NCBI GenBank assembly: GCA_018241745.1 | Contig: JAFEDG010000146.1 | Span: 1 to 64,000, forward strand | Reading direction: 5' to 3' | DNA from: Pseudomonadota bacterium | Lineage (GTDB): Bacteria > Pseudomonadota > Gammaproteobacteria > Burkholderiales > Casimicrobiaceae | Length of the DNA stretch: 64,000 bases | In this document: positions 22,981-32,487 of the stretch, one piece after another | Layout: every line of letters starts with the position of its first letter | Position numbering within the stretch: the first letter of the stretch is position 1 | The notes under the pieces: generated by a model | Told to the model about the DNA's origin: nothing | Databases searched by the model: none | Seen by the model: only the letters and a program-made list of their open reading frames with translations | Program-made: the position numbers and the translations under genes

Positions 22981-23736
22981 ATGACTCGTCGTATCGTCAC
23001 CGGTGTTGTTGCAGGCGCAATCGCCGCCGCCTTCGCCGGCAGCGTTGCCGCCCAGACCAAGGGATATGTGCCCGGCGTCGCCGGCGCCAACACCACCATG
23101 AGCGGCTACGTCCTGTCGTGGAGCGGTACGCCTGAAAACAACGTCGTGCGCAGCGGCGTGTACAACAGCACGGCGGGCCTGTCGGGCAACCTGTGCTACC
23201 GCACGGGTTACTGGACCCCCAGCATGGCCATCATGCAGTGCGATCCGGACCTGGTGCCGAAGCCGGCCCCGGCCGTCGCGCCGCCGCCCCCGCCGCCTGC
23301 ACCCGCCCCGGCTCCGGCCCCGGCGCCCGCGCCGGCCCCCGGCGTCCAGAAGATGACGCTGGCCTCGAAGGCGCTGTTCGACTTCGACAAGGCGGTCCTC
23401 CGTCCGGACGGCAAGGCCGCGATCGACAGCGAAATCATCGCCAAGCTGCCCAACGTGCAGAAGCTGGACCTCGTGCTCGTGACCGGTCACACCGACCGCA
23501 TCGGCACGCAGGCCTACAACCAGAAGCTGTCGGAACGCCGCGCCGACGCGGTCCGCGACTACCTGGTCAGCAAGGGCATGCCGCGCGACAAGATCGAAAC
23601 GCTGGGCATGGGCAAGACCCAGCCGCTGCCGGGCGTGGTCTGCGAGCAGAAGAACTTCAAGGAACTGATCGCCTGCCTGCAACCCAACCGTCGCGTGGAA
23701 GTCGAAGTCAAGGGCGACGCGATCATGCGGAAGTAA
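22981..23736 (+). CDS. OmpA family outer membrane protein
   Basis: The 251-residue precursor has a signal peptide (about 1-24, ending SVAAQ), a short N-terminal domain with two Cys, a Pro/Ala-rich hinge (about 95-120), and a C-terminal OmpA peptidoglycan-binding domain (about 125-250) with VTGHTDRIGTQAYNQKLSERR. There is no 8-strand barrel of E. coli OmpA size; this short form is common in betaproteobacteria. It probably links the outer membrane to peptidoglycan. It is a single transcription unit, with its own promoter and terminator. Confidence 0.9.
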   Translation: MTRRIVTGVVAGAIAAAFAGSVAAQTKGYVPGVAGANTTMSGYVLSWSGTPENNVVRSGVYNSTAGLSGNLCYRTGYWTPSMAIMQCDPDLVPKPAPAVAPPPPPPAPAPAPAPAPAPAPGVQKMTLASKALFDFDKAVLRPDGKAAIDSEIIAKLPNVQKLDLVLVTGHTDRIGTQAYNQKLSERRADAVRDYLVSKGMPRDKIETLGMGKTQPLPGVVCEQKNFKELIACLQPNRRVEVEVKGDAIMRK

Positions 23737-23752
23737 GCATCACCGTCGCACG

Positions 23753-23780
23753 AAAAAGCCCCGCTCCGGCGGGGCTTTTT
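23753..23780 (+). terminator. intrinsic terminator of ompA
   Basis: A perfect 12-bp inverted repeat (AAAAAGCCCCGC/GCGGGGCTTTTT) with a 4-nt loop, ending in a T-run, 16 nt after the ompA stop. The A-run/T-run symmetry could work on both strands. Confidence 0.93.
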
Positions 23781-23857
23781 CTTTACCGGTCCGGACATGG
23801 GCCACGCGCCAACGCCGGTCCCTTCCGCCCCAACGCGTTCATCCCGCCCCATCGACC

Positions 23858-25204
23858 TTGGAGCCCGAACCCCTTTCCGCCGCACGCCGGACGGTCGACC
23901 TGCGTATCGACGCCGCGTGGATCGCGCCCGTCGAGCCGGAAGCGGCGCTTGCCGAGCACGCGCTGCTCGTCGACGGCGGCCGCATCGTGGCGCTGGCGCC
24001 CTGGGACGAGGCCGACGCACGCTACGTCGCCCGCGTCCACGTCCAGCGGCTGACACACGTCCTGATTCCCGGCCTCGTCAATGCCCACGCGCACTCGGCG
24101 ATGGCGCTGATGCGCGGCGTCGCGGACGATGTCCCCCTCGCTGCATGGCTCACCGAGCACATCTGGCCGCGCGAGGCCGCCGTGCTCGGCCCGGATTTCG
24201 TCCACGACGGCACGCTGCTCGCCGCCGCCGAGATGCTCGCCGGCGGCATCACCGCCTGCAACGACATGTACTTCTACCCGGAGGCCGCTGCGGATGCCTA
24301 CCTGGCGGCGGGGATGCGGGCGATGCTGGGGGTGCCCGTGCTGGATTTCCCGACCCGGTACGCCCCCGACGCCGCCGGCTACCTTGCCGCCGGCCTCGCC
24401 GCGCGCGACCGCTACCGGCGTGAGCCGCACATCGTCTTTTCGCTCGCACCCCACGCGCCGTACACGGTCGGCGACGATTCGTGGCGCGCCATCGTCACGC
24501 TGGCACGCGAGCTCGACCTGACCATCCAGACGCACCTGCTGGAAACACGCAAGGAGCGCGCCGACGCGCTCACGCAGGATGGCCGCTCGCCGCTTGCGCG
24601 ACTCGACGCGCTCGGCGCCACCGGCCCCGGATTCGTCGCCATCCATGCCGTCCATTGCGACGAGGACGACATCCGGATGCTCGCTGCGCGCCACTGCCAC
24701 GTCGTCCACTGCCCTGCCTCCAACGCGAAGCTCGCAAGCGGCATCGCGCCGGTGGCCGCCTACCTGGCCGCCGGCATCAACGTCGCGCTCGGCACCGACG
24801 GCGCGGCGTCGAACAACCGGCTGGACCTGATGGGCGAGATGCGCCTCGCCGCGCTGCTGGCCAAGGCAACCACCGGCGACGCCGCTGCGCTGCCCGCGGC
24901 CAGCGTGCTGCGTTGCGCGACGCTGGGTGGCGCGCGCGCGCTGGGGCTGGACGCGACGATCGGTTCGCTCGTACCGGGCAAGGCTGCCGACGCGGTGGCG
25001 ATCGATCTCGCGGACATCGCAACGACGCCCTGCTACGATCCGGTCTCGCATCTCGTGCACGCCGCGGGCCGCGAGCACGTAACGGACGTGTGGGTCGATG
25101 GCGCACCCGTCGTCACCGACCGGCTCGTGCAGCGGATCGACGTCGCCGCCGTGAAGGGCTCTGCCGAACGCTGGCACGCCCGACTCGCGCGGCCGCCCGG
25201 CTGA
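23858..25204 (+). CDS. 5-methylthioadenosine/S-adenosylhomocysteine deaminase (TRZ/ATZ amidohydrolase)
   Basis: A 448-residue amidohydrolase with metal ligands in NAHAHS (His77, His79), further His in LAPHAPYT and HAVHCDEDD, and Asp in GTDGAASNN. This is the MtaD-like TRZ/ATZ group that deaminates MTA and SAH. No ATG fits: the frame begins with TTG at 23858, and the exact start is uncertain. It sits directly upstream of ubiG and gph, as in Pseudomonas, where the homologue deaminates MTA to methylthioinosine. A matching methylthioinosine phosphorylase-like gene is at 35.6-36.4 kb. Confidence 0.85.
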   Translation: MEPEPLSAARRTVDLRIDAAWIAPVEPEAALAEHALLVDGGRIVALAPWDEADARYVARVHVQRLTHVLIPGLVNAHAHSAMALMRGVADDVPLAAWLTEHIWPREAAVLGPDFVHDGTLLAAAEMLAGGITACNDMYFYPEAAADAYLAAGMRAMLGVPVLDFPTRYAPDAAGYLAAGLAARDRYRREPHIVFSLAPHAPYTVGDDSWRAIVTLARELDLTIQTHLLETRKERADALTQDGRSPLARLDALGATGPGFVAIHAVHCDEDDIRMLAARHCHVVHCPASNAKLASGIAPVAAYLAAGINVALGTDGAASNNRLDLMGEMRLAALLAKATTGDAAALPAASVLRCATLGGARALGLDATIGSLVPGKAADAVAIDLADIATTPCYDPVSHLVHAAGREHVTDVWVDGAPVVTDRLVQRIDVAAVKGSAERWHARLARPPG

Positions 25205-25223
25205 AACACGCGCTGCGCCGACG

Positions 25224-25973
25224 ATGACCGCGCACGCCCACACCCACCCCGCCACGCAGGCTGCGAACGCAGATCCGGCCGAGCTCGCGAAGTTCGGCGC
25301 GCTCGCGCACAAGTGGTGGGATCCCGCCGGCGAATTCAAGCCGTTGCACGCGATCAATCCGCTGCGGCTCGACTGGATCACCGACGTGGCGGGTGGACTC
25401 GCCGGCAAGCACGTGCTCGACGTCGGTTGCGGCGGCGGGATCCTGGCCGAAGCGATGGCGACCGCCGGCGCCACGGTCACCGGCATCGACCTCGCCGAGA
25501 AGCCGCTGTCGGTCGCGCGCCTGCATCGCCTGGAGTCCGGCGTCGACGTCGACTATCGGCTGGTGGGCGCGGAGGCGCTTGCCGCTGCGGAGCCGGGTCG
25601 GTGGGACGTCGTCACGTGCATGGAGATGCTCGAGCACGTGCCCGTCCCCGCCTCCACGGTCGCGGCCTGCGCGCGCCTCGTGAAGCCCGGCGGGATCGTC
25701 GCGTTCTCGACGCTCAACCGTAACCTGCGTTCCTACGCGTTCGCGATACTTGGCGCCGAATACGTGCTGGGCCTGCTGCCGCGCGGCACGCACGAATGGC
25801 GGCATTTCATCCGTCCATCCGAGCTCGCGCACGACGCGCGGCGTGCGGGCCTCGACCTCGTGGCCATGACGGGGATGCAATACAACCCATTGACGCGCGC
25901 GTATACGCTCGGCGCCGACACCGCCGTCAACTATCTCGCCGCGTTCCGGCGGCCGCTGGCGGCACCCGGATGA
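25224..25973 (+). CDS. ubiG: bifunctional 3-demethylubiquinone O-methyltransferase / 2-octaprenyl-6-hydroxyphenol methylase
   Basis: A 249-residue class I SAM methyltransferase with motif [14 protein letters not shown], the UbiG N-terminal signature [20 protein letters not shown], and CMEMLEHVP. It performs both O-methylations in ubiquinone synthesis. The ATG is 20 nt after the deaminase stop; the UbiG stop overlaps the gph start by 4 nt. Confidence 0.96.
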   Translation: MTAHAHTHPATQAANADPAELAKFGALAHKWWDPAGEFKPLHAINPLRLDWITDVAGGLAGKHVLDVGCGGGILAEAMATAGATVTGIDLAEKPLSVARLHRLESGVDVDYRLVGAEALAAAEPGRWDVVTCMEMLEHVPVPASTVAACARLVKPGGIVAFSTLNRNLRSYAFAILGAEYVLGLLPRGTHEWRHFIRPSELAHDARRAGLDLVAMTGMQYNPLTRAYTLGADTAVNYLAAFRRPLAAPG

Positions 25974-26632
25974 CGGCACCGCGCTGGCCCGTCGTGCTGT
26001 TCGACCTCGACGGCACGCTCGCCGACACGGCGCCCGATCTTGCAGCGGCGCTGAATCGCGTCCGCGCGGACGCCGGGCTCCCGCCCATGCCGATCGCGGA
26101 CTTGCGTCCCTATGCATCCGCCGGTGCGCGCGGCCTGATCGGCGCGGGATTCGCCGTGACGCCCGACGACGCGCGCTTTGCCGGACTGCGCGACGCGTTC
26201 CTCGACTATTACGCCGCCGAGCCCGTCCGCGACTCGCGGTGGTTCGACGGCGTGCCGGAGATGCTCGCCGCGATCGCCGCGAGTGGACGCCGCCACGGCG
26301 TCGTCACGAACAAGGCGACGCGCTATACGCGACTGGTGCTCGCCGGCATGGGACTCGCCGGCGCGTCGGTGGTCGTGTGCGGCGACACGACGCCGCATGC
26401 CAAGCCACACCCGGCGCCGCTGCTGCACGCCGCCGCCGAACTGGGCGTCGACGCGTCGGCGTGCGTCTATGTCGGCGACGATCGCCGCGACATCGACGCG
26501 GGGCGCGCAGCCGGCATGCGGACACTGGTCGCGGGCTGGGGCTATCTCGGGGGCAGCGACCCGTCCACGTGGCCCGCCGATGGCTGGCTGGATACGCCAG
26601 CCGCCCTGCTGGACGCACTGGCCGCGGACTGA
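25970..26632 (+). CDS. gph: phosphoglycolate phosphatase
   Basis: A 220-residue HAD hydrolase with DxDGT ([15 protein letters not shown]), the Lys motif region TNKATRYT, and the final acidic motif [15 protein letters not shown]. The ubiG-gph overlap (ATGA at 25970) is conserved. It removes phosphoglycolate arising from DNA repair or oxidation. It could act on other small phosphates, but context supports Gph. Confidence 0.9.
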   Translation: MTAPRWPVVLFDLDGTLADTAPDLAAALNRVRADAGLPPMPIADLRPYASAGARGLIGAGFAVTPDDARFAGLRDAFLDYYAAEPVRDSRWFDGVPEMLAAIAASGRRHGVVTNKATRYTRLVLAGMGLAGASVVVCGDTTPHAKPHPAPLLHAAAELGVDASACVYVGDDRRDIDAGRAAGMRTLVAGWGYLGGSDPSTWPADGWLDTPAALLDALAAD

Positions 26633-26675
26633 CCGCGCGCAGCGGCGGCGGAGCGCAGGTATCCGCGATGTCCGC

Positions 26676-27542
26676 TCAGGGACACGTGCCCGCGTTCAGC
26701 AGCAACATTTCCTGCGCCTGGCCCTCGTGGATGCCGGCGATGCGCACCGGCTGCGACGCGACCAGCGGCCGCACGATCGCCGCGATGACGTCGCTGGGCC
26801 CGGACAGCGGCACGCCGTTGGCCGTGCGCACGCGATCGGCCGACGTGATGCCCAGCATCTCGCCAAAGCCGCTGCCGTCGCGCACGGTCACGCCACCGCC
26901 TTCGACCGGCTGCACGATCGCACGCAGCGTGTCCGGCTGGGCGACGATGCCCTGCAGCAACTCGGCGTTGAGCTTCACCACCGCGCCCTTGAACCCGGGC
27001 GGCGGCTTGCACGAGGGGTCGCGGCCGGACGCGGCACTGGCGCGCGGCGCACCCGCGTCCGCCACGCGTGTCGCTGCGGCGGACTTGCCGCGCAGCGCGA
27101 TGGCGCGCTCGCCGGCACCGTCGCGGACCCGGATACCGTCGCTCGTCACCGCGGCAAGCGTCGCGCCGTTGGCGATGTCGCCGCCGACGGCGACCAGGCG
27201 CGGACCGGACGGCAGCCGGAACAACGCGTAGCCGTTGCCGTCCTTCTCCGCGAACGTCCCGAGCAGCCGGACATCGCCACCGAGCGTCGCAGGCGCCGCG
27301 GCCGCCCCGGCGGAAGGCGCGGCGCCGTCCTGCATCAGGCCAGAAGCCACGATCGTCGCGGCGGGATCCGCGGGCACGCTTGCATTGCGGTGCACGGGCC
27401 ACGGGGCGAGCCAGTACCACGCCCAGTACGCGAGCCCCCACACGAGCGCGACGCAGGCGACGCACGTCGCCACCAGGGGCACCCAGCGCCAGCGCGCTGG
27501 CAACGCGTGCACGGCGCTGCTCGCTGACGCGGAAGCGGTCAT
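26676..27542 (-). CDS. gspC: GspC-like type II secretion protein (orphan)
   Basis: The roughly 288-residue protein has a short cytoplasmic N terminus, one membrane helix (about residues 18-40), a periplasmic HR-like beta domain (LLGTFAEKDGNGYALFRL) and a C-terminal PDZ-like domain (LGITSADRVRTANGVPLSG). This is the layout of GspC, the inner-membrane clamp that contacts the secretin GspD. I use the ATG at 27542; the frame extends 13 codons further without support. No other gsp gene is near, so the rest of the system must be elsewhere. It is divergent from dapC, 56 nt away. Confidence 0.75.
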   Translation of the reverse strand: MTASASASSAVHALPARWRWVPLVATCVACVALVWGLAYWAWYWLAPWPVHRNASVPADPAATIVASGLMQDGAAPSAGAAAAPATLGGDVRLLGTFAEKDGNGYALFRLPSGPRLVAVGGDIANGATLAAVTSDGIRVRDGAGERAIALRGKSAAATRVADAGAPRASAASGRDPSCKPPPGFKGAVVKLNAELLQGIVAQPDTLRAIVQPVEGGGVTVRDGSGFGEMLGITSADRVRTANGVPLSGPSDVIAAIVRPLVASQPVRIAGIHEGQAQEMLLLNAGTCP

Positions 27543-27553
27543 CGCGTGCTCGC

Positions 27554-27559
27554 TATAAT
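27554..27559 (+). promoter_or_regulatory. -10 box of dapC
   Basis: A perfect TATAAT, 39 nt before the TTG start of dapC, in the gspC-dapC divergent gap. No convincing -35 box is seen at 16-18 nt. Confidence 0.5.
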
Positions 27560-27598
27560 CGGCGCGGACATTTCCGCGCATCCTGCATCGCTCATCCG

Positions 27599-28789
27599 TT
27601 GAATCCCCGCCTCGCGCTGCTGCAGCCCTACCCGTTCGAGCGGCTGCGGCGCCTGCTCGCGCAACATCCGGCGCCGGCCGGCAAACCGCCGATCAACCTG
27701 TCGATCGGCGAACCGCGGCATCCGACGCCGCCGTTGATCGTCGACGCACTGGCCGCAGGCGTCGCGGGCCTTTCGAATTATCCCATGACCGCCGGGTCGC
27801 CTGCATTGCGCGAGGCCATCGCGCAGTGGCTTGTGCGCAGGCACGGGCTCGCATCGCTGTCGGCGGCCGACGAGGTCCTTCCGGTGCTTGGCAGCCGCGA
27901 AGCGTTGTTCAGTTTCGCGCAGGTCGTCATCGACGGCAGCGCACCCGGTGCGATGGTCGTGTGCCCCAATCCGTTCTACCAGATCTACGAAGGCGCAGCG
28001 CTGCTCGCGGGCGCCGGCACGTGGCTCGCGAACACGCCGATGGCAGGTCCGGGCCACGCGTACCGCGACGTGCCGGCGGACGTCTGGGCGCGTACGCAGC
28101 TCGTGTACGTCTGCTCGCCCGACAATCCGACCGGCCGCGTGCTCACGCAGGCAGACTGGAACGACTTGTTCGCGCTGTCGGACCGCTACGGCTTCGTCAT
28201 CGCGTCCGACGAATGCTATTCGGAGATCTACTTCGACGAGGCGAAGCCTCCACTCGGCGCGCTCGCGGCGGCACAGGCTGCGGGGCGCAGCGGCTATCCG
28301 CGCCTGGTCGTGTTCGGCTCGTTGTCCAAGCGGTCCAACGCGCCTGGACTCCGCTCCGGCTACGCGGCCGGCGACGCGGCATTGGTCAAGGCGTTCCTGC
28401 TGTATCGGACGTACCACGGGTCCGCGATGTCGGGCATGGTCGCGCACGCGAGCATCGCTGCGTGGAACGACGAAGCACACGTCCGTGCGAATCGCGCGCT
28501 GTATCGCGCGAAGTTCGCGGCGCAACAGCCGGTGCTGGCCGCAGCGCTGCCCTGCGCGATGCCGGAGGCGGCGTTCTATCTGTGGGCGGACGTCGGCGGC
28601 GACGATGCGGCCTTCGCGGGTGCATTGCACGCGGCCGAAGGCGTCACCGTGCTGCCTGGCAGCTTCCTCGCGCGCGACACGCCGACGGGCAACCCGGGCC
28701 GTGGCCGCATCCGGATCGCGCTCGTCGCGAGCCCGGACGAATGTGCCGAAGGCATCGCGCGGATCGCTGCCTTCGCCCGCGCCCGCTGA
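27599..28789 (+). CDS. dapC: succinyldiaminopimelate transaminase
   Basis: A 396-residue PLP aminotransferase of the DapC group. The N terminus MNPRLALLQPYPFERLRRLL is the family start, which fixes initiation at a TTG (27599). Other landmarks are SIGEPRHPTPP, SPDNPTGRVL, DECYSEIYFDE and the PLP lysine in GSLSKRSNAPGLRSG. It acts before DapE in lysine/diaminopimelate synthesis. Its usual neighbour dapD is 2 kb downstream, separated by a two-component system. Confidence 0.93.
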   Translation: MNPRLALLQPYPFERLRRLLAQHPAPAGKPPINLSIGEPRHPTPPLIVDALAAGVAGLSNYPMTAGSPALREAIAQWLVRRHGLASLSAADEVLPVLGSREALFSFAQVVIDGSAPGAMVVCPNPFYQIYEGAALLAGAGTWLANTPMAGPGHAYRDVPADVWARTQLVYVCSPDNPTGRVLTQADWNDLFALSDRYGFVIASDECYSEIYFDEAKPPLGALAAAQAAGRSGYPRLVVFGSLSKRSNAPGLRSGYAAGDAALVKAFLLYRTYHGSAMSGMVAHASIAAWNDEAHVRANRALYRAKFAAQQPVLAAALPCAMPEAAFYLWADVGGDDAAFAGALHAAEGVTVLPGSFLARDTPTGNPGRGRIRIALVASPDECAEGIARIAAFARAR

Positions 28790-28902
28790 CGCGGGCGCCA
28801 CCGCCGGCCGCGCTGCGCGGCTGCGCCCCGCGCTTCCCCTGCACGCCCTGTCGCCCCGGACTGCCTTCCGTCGCCTCGGGCAGCCGCGCCCTGCAGGCCT
28901 CC

Positions 28903-28908
28903 TACAAT
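28903..28908 (+). promoter_or_regulatory. -10 box implying a leaderless mRNA for the sensor kinase
   Basis: TACAAT ending 8 nt before the ATG at 28917 puts the expected transcription start about 2 nt before the start codon. No Shine-Dalgarno is present. No clear -35 box. Confidence 0.45.
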
Positions 28909-28916
28909 GCGCGGCG

Positions 28917-30002
28917 ATGAATGCCCGTACGTTACCCCCCGCCAGCGCCCCCGCGGCACGCCACCCGCTGCTCGCCGGCTTTCGCGCGTCGTGGGTCACC
29001 GTGCTGCTCATCGCCGCGATCAACACGGGCATCGCCGCCGTGCTGTGGATCGACGACCCCCGGCCGTTCTGGCAGCCGTTCGTCACCGTGCAGCTGTACG
29101 GGTATGCGATCGCATATTGCGTCAACGCGGCGTCACCCTGGGATCGCTCCCACGCGATCGCGCGCATTGTCGTGGCGGTGGCCATCGGTGCGGTGATCGG
29201 GGTGCTGCTGGTCATCGTCGTCAAGGGCTACGAGCCCGACTACGTCCTGGCGCACGCGGCCAACTTCGGCTGGAACCTGTTCTCGGCCTGGTTCAACGGC
29301 CTCACGATCAGCCTGATGTTCTACGTGAACATCCGCGAGCGGCGGGCGGAGGCCGCGTTGCTGGAGGCCAACGCCGCGCGGCACCTGCTGTCGCGACAGG
29401 CGGCGGAAGCCGAGCTTAAGCTGATGCAGGCGCAGGTGGAACCGCACTTCCTGTTCAACACGCTGGCGTCGGTGCAATACCTGACGGAGACCGACCCGCC
29501 GCGTGCCAACGAATTGCTGGGACACCTGATCGCGTACCTCCGCGCCGCGTTGCCCCAGCTCCGCGCCGCGTCGACGACGCTCGGCAAGGAGTTGCAGCTC
29601 GCCGCCGCCTACCTCAACATCCTGGCGATGCGCATGGGACCGCGCCTCGCATTCACGCTCGACGTCGACGACGCGTTGCGCGCGCATCCGTTTCCGCCGA
29701 ACATGCTGATCTCGCTCGTCGAGAACGCGGTGCAGCACGGGCTCGAGCCCGCAGTGGACGGGGGCCACGTCACGCTGTCCGCGGCCCGTGCCGGAGACGC
29801 GCTCGTCGTGACCGTGGCCGACACGGGGCGCGGCTTTCGCGACGGCGTCGTGCCGCAACCCGGTCACGGGTTCGGCCTCGCGAACCTGCGCGAACGGCTG
29901 GCCGCGATGTATGGGGAGGCCGCGACGTTCACGCTGGAGCACGGCGCCGGCGGCAAGGGCACGGTGGCGCGACTGTCGATTCCCTGGGATCGCGGGGCCT
30001 GA
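28917..30002 (+). CDS. LytS/AlgZ-type sensor histidine kinase
   Basis: The 361-residue protein has about four membrane helices in the first 135 residues, a short coiled-coil, then the His_kinase domain of the LytS/YpdA type with phospho-acceptor His177 in QVEPHFLFNTL, and an HATPase with Asn270 (VENAVQHG) and DTGRGF. It is the sensor for the LytTR response regulator that begins 2 nt after its stop. The sensed signal is unknown; there is no large periplasmic domain. The pair is inserted between dapC and dapD. Confidence 0.9.
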   Translation: MNARTLPPASAPAARHPLLAGFRASWVTVLLIAAINTGIAAVLWIDDPRPFWQPFVTVQLYGYAIAYCVNAASPWDRSHAIARIVVAVAIGAVIGVLLVIVVKGYEPDYVLAHAANFGWNLFSAWFNGLTISLMFYVNIRERRAEAALLEANAARHLLSRQAAEAELKLMQAQVEPHFLFNTLASVQYLTETDPPRANELLGHLIAYLRAALPQLRAASTTLGKELQLAAAYLNILAMRMGPRLAFTLDVDDALRAHPFPPNMLISLVENAVQHGLEPAVDGGHVTLSAARAGDALVVTVADTGRGFRDGVVPQPGHGFGLANLRERLAAMYGEAATFTLEHGAGGKGTVARLSIPWDRGA

Positions 30003-30004
30003 CG

Positions 30005-30745
30005 ATGCCGACCGCACTGATTGCCGAGGACGAGCCGATGCTGGCCGCGCAGCTGCGGACCCGACTCGCCGAGGCGTGGCCGGAGCTCGACGTCGTGGCC
30101 GACGCGCGCAACGGCGACGAGGCCGTATCGCTCGCTGCGATCCACAAGCCCGACGTCGTGTTCCTGGACATCCGAATGCCGGGTCGCGACGGCCTCGAGG
30201 TCGCCCGCGCGCTGGCCGGCAGCGCCCACGTGGTGTTCGTCACCGCCTACGACGAGTACGCGGTCGCGGCATTCGAGGAAGGGGCTGTCGATTACCTGCT
30301 GAAGCCGGTCGCGGCGGCGCGCGTCGCCAAGGTCGTCGCGCGACTGCAGGCGCGGCTGGCGCACAAGCCGCTGGATCTCGACGCGTTGCTGGCGCGGCTC
30401 GCGGCGCGCGAGCACGGCGGCTCGCTCAAGTGGCTGCGCGCATCGCTGGGCGCGGCCATGAAGATGATCGCCGTCGACGACGTGCTGTACTTCCAGTCCG
30501 AGGACAAGTACACGAAGGTGGTCACCCGCGAAGGCGACGGCCTCATCAAGAAGCCGATCAAGGAGCTGTACGAGGAGCTCGATCCCGACAGCTTCTGGCA
30601 GGTGCACCGCGCGACGATCGTGAACCTGAAGGCGATCGCGCGCGTCGAGCGCGACTGGCGCGACCAGCCGGTCATCCACTTGCGCGACCGGCCCGAGAAG
30701 CTGCCGGTATCGCGCACGTTCGCGCACCGCTTCAAGGCGATGTAG
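30005..30745 (+). CDS. LytTR family response regulator
   Basis: The 246-residue protein has a receiver domain (1-120; acidic pocket E8/D9/E10, phospho-acceptor Asp55 in FLDIRMPG, Lys in LLKPV) and a C-terminal LytTR DNA-binding domain (about 145-245, with [24 protein letters not shown] and FAHRFKAM). It is paired with the upstream LytS-type kinase. LytTR proteins bind direct repeats; no such pair stands out in the flanking gaps. Confidence 0.93.
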   Translation: MPTALIAEDEPMLAAQLRTRLAEAWPELDVVADARNGDEAVSLAAIHKPDVVFLDIRMPGRDGLEVARALAGSAHVVFVTAYDEYAVAAFEEGAVDYLLKPVAAARVAKVVARLQARLAHKPLDLDALLARLAAREHGGSLKWLRASLGAAMKMIAVDDVLYFQSEDKYTKVVTREGDGLIKKPIKELYEELDPDSFWQVHRATIVNLKAIARVERDWRDQPVIHLRDRPEKLPVSRTFAHRFKAM

Positions 30746-30777
30746 CGCCGCGCCCCGGGGCCGCGCGGGGCGCGGCG
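30746..30777 (+). terminator. GC-rich hairpin after the response regulator
   Basis: A perfect 11-bp inverted repeat (30746-30756 with 30767-30777) and 10-nt loop, one base after the stop codon. No T-run follows, so it may only attenuate transcription into dapD. Confidence 0.5.
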
Positions 30778-30787
30778 GGGTTCGCGG

Positions 30788-30793
30788 TAAAAT
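30788..30793 (+). promoter_or_regulatory. -10 box of dapD
   Basis: TAAAAT, 25 nt before the dapD ATG and just after a strong hairpin, suggesting dapD has its own promoter. No clear -35. Confidence 0.4.
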
Positions 30794-30818
30794 CGCGGTT
30801 TTCCGGCCCCCCTCCGCC

Positions 30819-31643
30819 ATGCAGCCGCTGCAAACCGTCATCGAAGACGCGTGGGAAGCACGCGCCACGTTCACGCCCACGTCGGCCCCCGCCGACGTCC
30901 GCGAAGCAGTGGCCGCGGCCATCGCCGCGCTCGATACCGGCCGCATGCGCGTTGCGTACAAGGTCGGGGCCGAGTGGCACGTCGAGCAATGGCTCAAGAA
31001 GGCGGTGCTGCTGTCGTTCCGGCTGGCCGACAACGCGGGCATCGGGCTCGAGGGTCCGCACGTGCCCTTCCGGTTCTACGACAAGGTGCCCACGAAGTTC
31101 GCGCGGTGGACGGACGCCGAGTTCGCCGCCGCCGGCGTGCGCGTCGTGCCGCCGGCCGTCGCCCGTACCGGTGCCTACGTCGCGCGCAATGTCGTGCTGA
31201 TGCCGTCGTACGTGAACATCGGCGCGTACGTCGACGAAGGCACGATGGTCGACACGTGGGCCACCGTCGGCTCCTGCGCGCAGATCGGCAAGCACGTGCA
31301 CCTGTCCGGAGGCGTCGGCATCGGCGGCGTGCTCGAACCGCTGCAGGCCAACCCGACGATCATCGAGGACAACTGCTTCATCGGCGCGCGCTCGGAAGTC
31401 GTCGAGGGCGTCATCGTCGAGGAGAACTCCGTGCTCGGCATGGGCGTGTTCATCGGCCAGAGCACCAAGATCTACGACCGCGAAACCGGCTCCATCACGT
31501 ATGGCCGCGTGCCGGCGGGCTCGGTCGTCGTCGCCGGCTCGCTGCCCAGCCAGGGCTGCAACCTGTACTGCGCGGTCATCGTCAAACGCGTCGATGCGAA
31601 GACGCGGGCCAAGACCGCGATCAACGAACTGTTGCGCAGCTGA
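30819..31643 (+). CDS. dapD: 2,3,4,5-tetrahydropyridine-2,6-dicarboxylate N-succinyltransferase
   Basis: The 274-residue protein has an N-terminal helical domain and a left-handed beta-helix of hexapeptide repeats (about 100-240) with [23 protein letters not shown] and [10 protein letters not shown]. This is the canonical DapD length and sequence. It makes N-succinyl-2-amino-6-oxopimelate, the precursor of the DapC substrate. Confidence 0.97.
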   Translation: MQPLQTVIEDAWEARATFTPTSAPADVREAVAAAIAALDTGRMRVAYKVGAEWHVEQWLKKAVLLSFRLADNAGIGLEGPHVPFRFYDKVPTKFARWTDAEFAAAGVRVVPPAVARTGAYVARNVVLMPSYVNIGAYVDEGTMVDTWATVGSCAQIGKHVHLSGGVGIGGVLEPLQANPTIIEDNCFIGARSEVVEGVIVEENSVLGMGVFIGQSTKIYDRETGSITYGRVPAGSVVVAGSLPSQGCNLYCAVIVKRVDAKTRAKTAINELLRS

Positions 31644-31666
31644 CCCGCAGCCCTCACCTCCCGATC

Positions 31667-32458
31667 ATGTCCGTCCAGCTCAAGTCCCCCGAAGCGATCG
31701 CGAAGATGCGCGTGGCCGGTCGCCTCGCGTCCGAGCTGCTCGATTACCTGACGCCGCACATCAAGGTCGGCGTCACGACCGGCGAGATCGATCGCCTGGC
31801 GCACGACTACATGGTCAACGTGCAGCACACGGTCCCCGCGACGCTCAACTACGCGCCGCCCGGCCACAAGCCCTATCCGGCTTCGCTGTGCACGTCGGTC
31901 AACCATGTCGTCTGCCACGGCATCCCGGGCGACAAGGTGCTGAAGTCGGGCGACATCGTCAACGTGGACGTCACCGTGATCAAGGACGGATTCCACGGCG
32001 ACTCGAGCCGCATGTTCACGATCGGCACGCCGTCGATCCAGGCCAAGCGGCTGATCGACGTGACGTACGAGGCGATGTGGAAAGGGATCCGCGTCGTGCA
32101 GCCGGGCGCGCACCTGGGCGACATCGGGCACGTGATCCAGAAGTTCGCCGAGAGTCAGGGGTATTCGGTGGTCCGCGAGTTCTGCGGCCACGGCATCGGC
32201 GAGGTCTTCCACGAGGAACCGCAGGTGCTGCACTATGGCCGCGCGGGCACGGGCCTCAAGCTGCAGGCCGGCATGATCTTCACGATCGAGCCGATGATCA
32301 ACGCCGGCAAGCCGGGCATCCGTGGGCTGGCGGACGGCTGGACCGTGGTCACGTCCGACCACTCGCTGTCGGCGCAATGGGAGCACACCGTGCTCGTGAC
32401 GCCGGACGGCTTCGAAGTGCTGACGGTGTCGGCGGGTACGCCGCCGCCTCCCGCCTGA
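31667..32458 (+). CDS. map: type I methionine aminopeptidase
   Basis: A 263-residue metalloprotease of the pita-bread fold. Metal ligands are in NVDVTVIKDGFHGDSS (two Asp), GHGIGEVFHEEP (His, Glu) and the last Glu in WEHTVLVT; CHGIPG holds the substrate His. It removes initiator Met. The next gene, glnD, starts 29 nt later. Confidence 0.96.
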   Translation: MSVQLKSPEAIAKMRVAGRLASELLDYLTPHIKVGVTTGEIDRLAHDYMVNVQHTVPATLNYAPPGHKPYPASLCTSVNHVVCHGIPGDKVLKSGDIVNVDVTVIKDGFHGDSSRMFTIGTPSIQAKRLIDVTYEAMWKGIRVVQPGAHLGDIGHVIQKFAESQGYSVVREFCGHGIGEVFHEEPQVLHYGRAGTGLKLQAGMIFTIEPMINAGKPGIRGLADGWTVVTSDHSLSAQWEHTVLVTPDGFEVLTVSAGTPPPPA

Positions 32459-32487
32459 CCCGCGGCGGTCTTCGTCCAGCCGCCCCG

